A stretch of 28,691 nt of DNA from CAZDSS01 sp964508185. Its GTDB lineage: Bacteria; Pseudomonadota; Alphaproteobacteria; Sphingomonadales; Govanellaceae. A program made the position numbers and the translations under genes. The stretch covers positions 1-28,691 of the forward strand of contig CAZDSS010000027.1 in assembly GCA_964508185.1 (NCBI GenBank), written 5' to 3'. Numbering within the stretch: the first letter of the stretch is position 1; every line of letters starts with the position of its first letter. The notes beneath the pieces are model-generated. The model worked only from the letters and a program-made list of their open reading frames with translations. It made no database searches and had not been told where the DNA came from. Positions 23,770 through 28,691 of this stretch are shown in pieces.

Positions 23770-25092
23770 GTGCCCGGCCAAACAGCCCGCCCACGGGTTG
23801 CGACGCCATATGGAACTGGAACTTGCCGCGTGTTCAAATTCAAGGATAGCGACGCTCCGTGGATGACGGGCGCGGCCGAATCTTCGGCCGACCTCCGCAG
23901 CATCGGATTTCTGTTCAATCACGATGCGCCTCATCAGGTGGCCCATAGCGCGCCCATCGCGCGGGAGCTGTCGGAAAACTATACCGGCTTCAAGGTGACG
24001 GTCCTTGCGACCTCGCGCCTGCTTCTCGACCACGCCCGCAAGATCATCGAACGCGACGGCCACAGCCGGGTGCAGTTCGTGCTCCTTGAGGAAAGCCGCC
24101 TGCAGCGGCAGGTGGGACGCTGGCTCGATGCGGCCATGCCCTTCAGCCGCCTCATGAATCTGGCGCGGCACCGCAACCGGCTCGCGGAATTCGACGCCCT
24201 GGTGGTGCCGGAAAGCACCAGCCTCTTCATCCGCCGCCTGCTCGGCAAGCGCACGCCCAAGCTCATCTATACACGCCACGGGAACGGCGACCGCTCCATC
24301 AGCGTGAAGCGCTCGGCGGGGGAATTCGACCTCGTGCTGTTCGCGGGCCAGAAGATCCTCGACCGCTTTCTCGAGAAGGGCTATCTGCGGCCGCAGCAAT
24401 ATGCGGTGGTGGGCTACGCCAAGTTCGACACCCTGACGTCCATCGAGGGCCGCCGCTTCTTCGCCAACGACCGGCCGACGGTGCTTTACAACCCCCATTT
24501 CGAGCCGAAGCTGTCGTCCTTCTACGACATGGGGCTCGACGTTCTCGAATATTTCTACAACAGCGACAAGTACAACCTGATCTTCGCGCCGCATATCATG
24601 CTCTTCAAGAAGAAGCTGCATGTGTCGCTCGAAAGCTTCCGCATGCGCATCCGGCGCGGCATCCCGGAACGCTATCTCAACTGCCCCCATATCCTGGTGG
24701 ATACGGGGAGCTCCGCGCTCCTCGACATGAGCTATACCCTGTCCGCCGACTATTACATCGGCGACGTCAGCAGCCAGGTCTATGAATTCGCCCTCAGGCC
24801 GCGGCCTTGCGTCTTCCTCAATTCCCACAAGGCGGCGTGGCGCGACAACCCGAACTATCTGTTCTGGACCTTCGGCCCCGTGCTGGACCATGTCGGCGAT
24901 CTCGATGCGGCGCTGACCGCCGCCAGCTCCGAAGAATATATCCGCACCCAGCAAGAAGTGTTCCGCCGCACCTTCGACATCGGCGACCGTCCGGCCTCCG
25001 TCCGCGCGGCGGATGCGATCGCCGACTTCTTCCGCAGGGAACGCGCCGCGGCTGTGGCCACCGACAAGACGTCGGAGCTGGAATTCGCCTGA
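23770..25092 (+). CDS. Glyphos_transf-like (CDP-glycerol glycerophosphotransferase-related) protein
   Basis: The ~440-residue protein resembles the Glyphos_transf family, the GT-B-fold enzymes that polymerise glycerol- or ribitol-phosphate on teichoic-type and capsule polymers. It has no signal peptide and should act in the cytoplasm or at the inner membrane. Family-like blocks are PKLIYTRHGNGDR, PTVLYNPHFEPKLSSFYDMG, IFAPHIMLFKK and, most clearly, SADYYIGDVSSQVYEFALRP followed by CVFLNS. The last corresponds to the nucleotide-binding D-(Y/V)-SS motif. The start is unclear: GTG at 23770 gives the longest frame, GTG at 23830 and ATG at 23863 are alternatives, and none has a strong ribosome-binding site. 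The YdcF and epimerase genes that converge on it support a surface-glycan role. The donor substrate is unknown. Confidence 0.78.
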   Translation: MPGQTARPRVATPYGTGTCRVFKFKDSDAPWMTGAAESSADLRSIGFLFNHDAPHQVAHSAPIARELSENYTGFKVTVLATSRLLLDHARKIIERDGHSRVQFVLLEESRLQRQVGRWLDAAMPFSRLMNLARHRNRLAEFDALVVPESTSLFIRRLLGKRTPKLIYTRHGNGDRSISVKRSAGEFDLVLFAGQKILDRFLEKGYLRPQQYAVVGYAKFDTLTSIEGRRFFANDRPTVLYNPHFEPKLSSFYDMGLDVLEYFYNSDKYNLIFAPHIMLFKKKLHVSLESFRMRIRRGIPERYLNCPHILVDTGSSALLDMSYTLSADYYIGDVSSQVYEFALRPRPCVFLNSHKAAWRDNPNYLFWTFGPVLDHVGDLDAALTAASSEEYIRTQQEVFRRTFDIGDRPASVRAADAIADFFRRERAAAVATDKTSELEFA

Positions 25093-25095
25093 TCG

Positions 25096-25887
25096 TCAGG
25101 GGGCGGCCGCCGGGAAGAAGGCGTCCGTCCAGCCGCGCAGGCGATAGATCGCAAGCCCCATCCATTCATGCACCGCAAGATCCGCCTCGCGCAGGCGGGT
25201 CGCGACGTCCATCGGCCTGTTGCTGAGCCTGCCGCTCGGCCGCGTGCGATAGCCGACGGGGTACGGGACGACATTCCAGCCCGCGGCGCGGAACGATCCC
25301 ACGGCGCGCGGCATGTGATAGGCGGAGGTGACGAGGATCCAGGGCGCGTCGCCCGGCTCGATCAGCTTGCGGGTTTCGGTGGCGTTCGTATGGGTGTTGC
25401 GGGATTCCCGTTCGAGCGTCACCCGATCGGGCGCGAGGCCCATCCAGGCGAAGGCGAGCGCCGCCACATCCGCCTCGTCCGTCCCGTTCTCCGCCGCGAT
25501 GCCGCCCGTGTAATAAAGGGGCTTCTCGGGATAGCGGTTGGCAAGGTCGGCGGCAGCCACAAGGCGGAGCGCGTTGTCCGACAGCGCGGGCTCGTTGCGG
25601 ACCGAGGTGAGATAGGGCTTCTCCGCCCCGCCGAGGACGATGATCCCGGCGGCCTCGGCGACCGCCGCCTCGTCAGGGCGCACGAACCGCTCCTCGAGCG
25701 GGTAGAGAATGAGCTGCCCGCCCGGGATGAGCCCGAAGAGGAGAATGACGAGGGCCGCCGCCACGAGAAGCCGCCGCCCCAGGATCCTCCATCGGAACAG
25801 AAGCGCTGCAAGTCCGAGCGCTGCGAGGATCGCCGCCAGATTGCTTGGCTGCAGGCCGAGGGCGATGCTGGCGAGGACGCCGTACAT
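25096..25887 (-). CDS. YdcF/DUF218 family membrane protein
   Basis: This 263-residue protein of the DUF218 (YdcF, SanA, ElyC) family is linked in enteric bacteria to envelope integrity and to polyprenyl-phosphate or peptidoglycan metabolism. Two N-terminal hydrophobic segments (~residues 12-30 and 38-58) are followed by the DUF218 domain with AAGIIVLGGAEK, PLYYTGG, LERESRNTHTNATETRKLI and WILVTSAYHMPRAV. It starts 18 nt after the epimerase stop on the same strand, so it is probably co-transcribed with it. The ribosome-binding site is weak (GGCAAGG about 12 nt upstream). Its stop lies only 3 nt from that of the convergent glycosyltransferase-like gene. Together these genes suggest a surface-polysaccharide function. 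The biochemical activity is unknown. Confidence 0.9.
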   Translation of the reverse strand: MYGVLASIALGLQPSNLAAILAALGLAALLFRWRILGRRLLVAAALVILLFGLIPGGQLILYPLEERFVRPDEAAVAEAAGIIVLGGAEKPYLTSVRNEPALSDNALRLVAAADLANRYPEKPLYYTGGIAAENGTDEADVAALAFAWMGLAPDRVTLERESRNTHTNATETRKLIEPGDAPWILVTSAYHMPRAVGSFRAAGWNVVPYPVGYRTRPSGRLSNRPMDVATRLREADLAVHEWMGLAIYRLRGWTDAFFPAAAP

Positions 25888-25905
25888 GGCCCGCCGCCTT
25901 GCCCG

Positions 25906-26901
25906 TCAGACGCCGTGGTAACTGCGGTACCACTCCACGAAGCGGGGGATGCCCACCTCGATGGGGGTCGAGGGCTCGAAGCCCGTGTCCGCCTTCAGCT
26001 TCTCGATATCGGCGTAGGTTTCCTTCACGTCCCCCGGCTGCATGGGCTCGAAGATCTTCTCCGCCTTGCGGCCGAGGCATTCCTCCAGCACCTCGATCAT
26101 GCGGGTGAGCTGTTCGGAGCGGTGGTTGCCGATGTTGTAGACCTCGTGCGGCGCGGTGGAGCCGTTCGCGTGGATCGAACCGTCGTCCAGGGGCACGCGG
26201 TCGAGGGTCGCGATCACGCCTGTCACGATGTCGTCGATATAGGTGAAGTCGCGGCGCATGTCGCCGTGGTTGAAGACATGGATCGGCTTGCCCTTGAGGA
26301 TCGACTCCGTAAAGATCCAGAGCGCCATGTCCGGCCGTCCCCAGGGCCCGTAGACCGTGAAGAAGCGGAGCCCCGTCTGCGGCATGCGGTAGAGATGGGC
26401 ATAGGCCTGGCTCATCAGCTCGTCCGCCTTCTTGGTCGCGGCATAGAGCGAGACAGGATTGTCCACCCGGTCCGTCACGCTGAACGGCAGGTCGGTGTTA
26501 CCGCCATAGACCGAGCTCGAGCTCGCATAGACCAGATGCTGGAAGCCATCGAGATGGCGGCAGTATTCCAGTATGTTGAGATGGCCCACCAGATTGGACT
26601 GGGCATAGACGAAGGGATTGGTGAGCGAATAGCGGACGCCTGCCTGGGCGCCGAGATGGACGACGCGGGTCACCTTCTCGCCCTTGAGCGCCGCCGTCAG
26701 CGCCGCGAAGTCCGAGAAATCCACCTTGTGGAAGGTGAAGTTGTTGTGCCCCGCGATCTCCCGCAGCCGCGCTTCCTTGAGGGCGACGGAATAATAGTCG
26801 TTGAGATTGTCGATGCCGATCACCCGTTCCCCGCGGGCGAGCAGGCGCTTGATGGTGTGAAAGCCGATGAAACCCGCAGCCCCGGTAACGACAATGGCCA
26901 T
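25906..26901 (-). CDS. UDP-glucuronate 4-epimerase-like NAD-dependent epimerase
   Basis: This 331-residue extended short-chain dehydrogenase is closest in motif pattern to UDP-glucuronate 4-epimerases, which make UDP-galacturonate for LPS and capsule. The Rossmann glycine motif is TGAAGFIG at residues 6-13. The catalytic residues are a Ser in YASSSSVYGG (near S129) and Y153 and K157 in SLYAATKK. The downstream block TVYGPWGRPDMALWIFTE and the MRRDFTYIDDIV motif are typical of this subgroup. AAGGGAT lies 9 nt before the ATG at 26901. The YdcF gene follows after 18 nt, and the Glyphos_transf-like gene converges on the pair. A nearby UDP-glucose dehydrogenase, which would supply UDP-glucuronate, is not in the window. 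Other 4-epimerases of the same subfamily are possible. Confidence 0.93.
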   Translation of the reverse strand: MAIVVTGAAGFIGFHTIKRLLARGERVIGIDNLNDYYSVALKEARLREIAGHNNFTFHKVDFSDFAALTAALKGEKVTRVVHLGAQAGVRYSLTNPFVYAQSNLVGHLNILEYCRHLDGFQHLVYASSSSVYGGNTDLPFSVTDRVDNPVSLYAATKKADELMSQAYAHLYRMPQTGLRFFTVYGPWGRPDMALWIFTESILKGKPIHVFNHGDMRRDFTYIDDIVTGVIATLDRVPLDDGSIHANGSTAPHEVYNIGNHRSEQLTRMIEVLEECLGRKAEKIFEPMQPGDVKETYADIEKLKADTGFEPSTPIEVGIPRFVEWYRSYHGV

Positions 26902-27064
26902 AAGTGCTTATCCCTTTTGGTCTCTCCGTGAAGCCTTTGTTATGCGGCATTCGGCGATGGAGGGCAATGGGCTTGGCGGAGGCCGCATGGGCCCGATGCC
27001 CCTGAACTCATTTCCTGCGTTGCATCCTGTGGCCGAGGGCTTTATGTTCCCTGCCAGCCGCGAT

Positions 27065-27139
27065 TGGGGCGTAGCCAAGTGGTAAGGCAGCGGATTTTGA
27101 TTCCGCCATGCGGAGGTTCGAATCCTCCCGCCCCAGCCA
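27065..27139 (+). tRNA. tRNA-Gln, anticodon UUG
   Basis: The sequence folds as a complete tRNA. The acceptor stem TGGGGCG/CGCCCCA is fully paired, the D-arm is GCCAAGTGGTAAGGC, and the anticodon stem GCGGA/TCCGC encloses loop TTTTGAT with TTG at 27097-27099 (glutamine). The variable loop is CATGC and the T-arm GGAGG/CCTCC encloses TTCGAAT. The discriminator G at 27136 and an encoded CCA at 27137-27139 complete it. It reads CAA and, through wobble, CAG codons. No integrase gene or repeated 3'-end copy follows, so it is not visibly an integration site. Confidence 0.97.
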
Positions 27140-27223
27140 TCCGCCCAGGTCGACCTTCCTTCAAATCCCGAAGTCTTTCAGCAGCATCGCGCGCATAACC
27201 GTAGGACGAAGGCGACTTCATGC

Positions 27224-27250
27224 AAAAAAATGGGCTGCCAGAAGGCGGCC
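27224..27250 (-). terminator. Second, degenerate terminator-like hairpin
   Basis: The minus strand reads GGCCGCC, loop TTCT, GGCAGCC, then CA and seven T. The stem has one mismatch. The element resembles the strong hairpin at 27261-27291 in loop position, stem sequence and the T7 run. It looks like a decayed duplicate that may act as backup terminator. Confidence 0.5.
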
Positions 27251-27260
27251 GCTCCGTGAC

Positions 27261-27291
27261 AAAAAAATTGGGCCGCCAAAAGGCGGCCCAA
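27261..27291 (-). terminator. Strong Rho-independent terminator of the S/G/Q-rich gene
   Basis: On the minus strand TTGGGCCGCC (27291-27282) pairs perfectly with GGCGGCCCAA (27277-27268) around the loop TTTT. A run of seven T (27267-27261) follows. It lies 23 nt after the stop codon of the minus-strand S/G/Q-rich gene. This is a textbook intrinsic terminator. Confidence 0.9.
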
Positions 27292-27314
27292 GGCGGGATG
27301 CGGATCAAAGAGAG

Positions 27315-27803
27315 TTAACGGCCCTGCGAGCCGGAGCCACCGGACGAACCTGAGCTGCCCGAAGAGCCGGAGCTGCCCGACTGGCGCGAGCCGGAGCCGC
27401 TCGAGGTGCCGGACTGCTGACCCTGACTGCCGGACTGGCCGCTCTGATGCTGCTGGCCGCTCTGGCCCTGGCCGCTTTGGCCGCCCTGACTCTGGCTGCT
27501 CTGGCCGCTGCTGGTGCTGCCCTGACGGCTCTGGCCGCTCTGACCCTGACTGCCCTGGCCTGCGCTCTGCGACTGCTGGCCCGAGCCTTGCGAGCCGTAG
27601 CTTCCGGCCTGGCCGGATTCCATGCCGCTCTGGCTCTGCTGGCCGGTCTGCCCATAGGACTGCTGACCCTGTTGTCCCTGCTGGCCCGTGTTCTGGCTCT
27701 GCTGGCTCTGCTGGCGCCCGCTGCTCTGGCCCGATTGCCGGCCGGCGCCGGTGCTCTGGCTTTGCTGGCCCTGGCCCTGACCCGGATTCCGATTCTGCGT
27801 CAT
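27315..27803 (-). CDS. Ser/Gly/Gln-rich low-complexity (disordered) protein, 162 aa
   Basis: About 85% of the 162 residues are Gln (48), Ser (46) or Gly (43). The rest are mostly Arg, Thr, Asn, Ala and single Tyr, Glu and His. There is no hydrophobic core, signal peptide or membrane segment, so the protein should be intrinsically disordered and prion-like in composition. QSGQ, QQGQ and SGSS motifs recur throughout, and the C-terminal 35 residues shift to almost pure Ser/Gly. ATG at 27803 is chosen because GAGGAG ends 7 nt upstream; the ATG at 27809 lies directly against the site and a third lies further up. A strong terminator closes the unit, so expression as a single gene is credible despite the odd composition. 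No named family is recognised. A role in condensate, matrix or desiccation protection is only speculation. Confidence 0.8.
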   Translation of the reverse strand: MTQNRNPGQGQGQQSQSTGAGRQSGQSSGRQQSQQSQNTGQQGQQGQQSYGQTGQQSQSGMESGQAGSYGSQGSGQQSQSAGQGSQGQSGQSRQGSTSSGQSSQSQGGQSGQGQSGQQHQSGQSGSQGQQSGTSSGSGSRQSGSSGSSGSSGSSGGSGSQGR

Positions 27804-28000
27804 TTCCATACTCCTCAATATTGGGTTTCGGCACTCACATAATGCGGAAGCAGGGTCCGTGTTCCGTCGCCCCGAGAAAAAAGCTGCCGGCCGTGATGCC
27901 CGGAAAACTGCGGCCCGCGAAAAGGGGGCGGACGGAGCGGCAGCAGGGGAGACAAAGATCCCGCACGGATCCCGCGCGCCCGCGTGAAGCGCTTCTTTTG

Positions 28001-28016
28001 AAACTGAATTCAGTTT
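28001..28016. promoter_or_regulatory. Perfect 16-bp palindrome, probable operator
   Basis: AAACTGAATTCAGTTT is a perfect palindrome, with flanking TG and TCA extending the symmetry apart from one extra base. It is in the region between the S/G/Q-rich gene (198 nt away) and the TonB-dependent receptor gene (274 nt away). It has the form of a TetR- or similar-type operator. Which regulator binds it, if any, is unknown. Confidence 0.5.
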
Positions 28017-28136
28017 TCATGACCGCCCCGATCTGTGGCTTTGGGGCAACATTGCGCATTAAAATCATGTAAAATCCGGGATAGGCCAAAGTATATGCCC
28101 TTTGGGCTTGACGGGTTCGGTTTGAAGCATAAACCT

Positions 28137-28174
28137 GATCTTGCCGCACGTGTTTTCACCACGGCAGATCTTTT
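28137..28174 (+). promoter_or_regulatory. Terminator-like hairpin in the receptor leader
   Basis: GATC and TGCCG (28137-28146, one bulged T) pair with CGGCA and GATC (28162-28170). A small internal GTG-TTTT-CAC hairpin sits in the loop. TTTT follows at 28171-28174. Placed ahead of the receptor gene it could be a weak attenuator. The T-run is short, so this is tentative. Confidence 0.35.
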
Positions 28175-28235
28175 GGCGTATCGCAAACGGGCCTGGGTCG
28201 AGTCCGCCAACTCGCTCCATGCCATGACAAAAATA

Positions 28236-28268
28236 GAGAATCGCCCCGCAGACGCGGGGGCGATTCTC
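28236..28268. promoter_or_regulatory. Strong hairpin 21 nt before the receptor start codon
   Basis: GAGAATCGCCCCGC (28236-28249) pairs with GCGGGGGCGATTCTC (28254-28268) with one bulged G and the loop AGAC. On the plus strand it sits just upstream of the ribosome-binding site TGGAGG. On the minus strand it is followed by TATTTTTG and could terminate antisense transcription. It may be a leader stability or control element, or a minus-strand terminator. Confidence 0.55.
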
Positions 28269-28289
28269 CCATAGTGGAGGTTTCAGACA

Positions 28290-28691
28290 ATGACCCTCGG
28301 TCAAAGGCGAGACAGGGTGCGCGACGCCCTGTTGTCCACCGCTGCAATTAGCCTGATTTCTGTAGCCGTTCCGACATATGCACACGCGCAACAGGATGAG
28401 CAGGGCCCCTTCATCGAGGAGGTTCTGGTCACCGGCTCGCGCATCGCGCGGCCCGAGCTTCAGGCCTCGAGCCCTGTGAATATCGTCACCACCCAGGACA
28501 TCCAGTTCTCGGGCAGCACCAACGTCGAGCAATTCCTGAACGAGCTGCCGCAACTGGCGCCGAGCGCCAGCGCCACCACCAACAACGGCGGCGAGGGCAT
28601 CGCCACCATCGACCTGCGCGGCCTCGGCTCCAACCGCACCCTGGTGCTCGTCAACGGCCGCCGGTTCGTCGCCTCCAACTTCCAGGGCGAG
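28290..28691 (+). CDS. TonB-dependent receptor, N-terminal part (3' end outside window)
   Basis: The first 134 residues of an outer-membrane TonB-dependent receptor are visible; the frame is open at the right edge. A signal peptide of about 33 residues ends near TYAHA, followed by the TonB-box-like stretch FIEEVLVTGSRI. The plug domain follows with SPVNIVTTQDIQFSG, VEQFLNELPQLAP, ATIDLRGLGSNRTLVLVNGR and RFVAS. These receptors import large or scarce ligands such as siderophores, vitamins, oligosaccharides or aromatic polymers using TonB energy; the ligand is not shown. TGGAGG lies 9 nt before the ATG. The leader holds two hairpins and a distant palindrome, so control at the mRNA level is possible. 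The family is certain, and N-termini of this type are common in sphingomonads and caulobacters. Confidence 0.94.
   Translation, partial: MTLGQRRDRVRDALLSTAAISLISVAVPTYAHAQQDEQGPFIEEVLVTGSRIARPELQASSPVNIVTTQDIQFSGSTNVEQFLNELPQLAPSASATTNNGGEGIATIDLRGLGSNRTLVLVNGRRFVASNFQGE

Larger units (their letters stand above)
27804..28289. other. 486-nt intergenic region between divergent genes
   Basis: No convincing gene lies here. It separates the minus-strand S/G/Q-rich gene from the plus-strand TonB-dependent receptor. It holds a perfect palindrome (28001-28016), two TAAAAT boxes (28060-28065 and 28070-28075) without a good -35, a TTGACG at 28108-28113 with only a weak -10 candidate, and two hairpins (28137-28174 and 28236-28268). 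The short open frames inside it lack ribosome-binding sites and recognisable products. Confidence 0.7.

Noticed and set aside
27065..27139. tRNA-Gln as a mobile-element attachment site
   Set aside because: No integrase gene, no repeated copy of the tRNA 3' end and no mobile-element genes are present in the window.
27315..27803. Repetitive block that might be a CRISPR or VNTR array
   Set aside because: The repetition follows a Ser/Gly/Gln codon pattern in one frame; there are no fixed-length repeats with unique spacers.
27447..27842. Plus-strand open frame rich in Ala and Leu opposite the S/G/Q-rich gene
   Set aside because: It simply mirrors the Gln/Ser/Gly codons of the opposite strand and has no ribosome-binding site; the minus-strand gene has a start site and terminator.

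Overview
The window is a dense, high-GC bacterial chromosome segment. It most resembles an alphaproteobacterium that degrades aromatic compounds, for example a sphingomonad or a Kordiimonadales-like lineage. The pointers are an MmcB-type protein (a family known mainly from Alphaproteobacteria), a TonB-dependent receptor with an IEEVLVTGSR-type N-terminus, a Rieske ring-hydroxylating oxygenase and a gentisate-dioxygenase-like cluster. The genus cannot be fixed from the sequence alone. No phage, insertion sequence, CRISPR array or rRNA is visible.

Layout. 1-2.2 kb: the 3' end of an acyl-CoA dehydrogenase gene, facing a membrane-anchored FMN/[3Fe-4S] glutamate-synthase-like protein. 2.4-4.8 kb: a DUF885 lipoprotein with a probable terminator, a 25-bp tandem repeat and an unknown 68-aa gene. 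4.8-11.2 kb: mmcB and msrB (minus strand), a dicarboxylate-type symporter (plus strand), then a tricorn-like protease and glyoxalase II as a minus-strand pair. 11.2-15.6 kb: a TetR regulator divergent from a three-gene set: a tandem-duplicated SnoaL/NTF2-like protein, a Rieske oxygenase alpha subunit, and a VOC-SnoaL fusion. 15.6-19.0 kb: an AsmA-like and a DUF445 envelope protein. 19.1-22.8 kb: a compact minus-strand operon encoding a gentisate-1,2-dioxygenase-like cupin, an FAH-family hydrolase, a nitrilase and a flavin-reductase-fold protein. It is divergent from a GntR/FCD regulator (22.9-23.6 kb), with a perfect palindrome and a TTGACA box between them. 23.8-26.9 kb: surface-glycan genes (a Glyphos_transf-like enzyme, a YdcF/DUF218 protein and a UDP-glucuronate-4-epimerase-like enzyme). 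27.07-27.14 kb: tRNA-Gln(UUG). 27.2-27.8 kb: a 162-aa protein made 85% of Ser, Gly and Gln, followed by two tandem terminator-like hairpins. 28.3 kb to the end: the start of a TonB-dependent receptor behind a structured leader.

How the parts may work together. A Rieske oxygenase with NTF2-like and VOC partners, plus a ring-cleavage dioxygenase with an FAH hydrolase, suggest hydroxylation and ring cleavage of an aromatic substrate. Each block has its own local regulator (TetR, GntR). The nitrilase suggests a nitrile or amide may enter the second pathway. The TonB-dependent receptor could import a substrate, but nothing links it directly. Two items look least described: the three NTF2-like domains packed around one Rieske enzyme (two of them apparently fused by loss of a single base), and the S/G/Q-only protein with its duplicated terminator.
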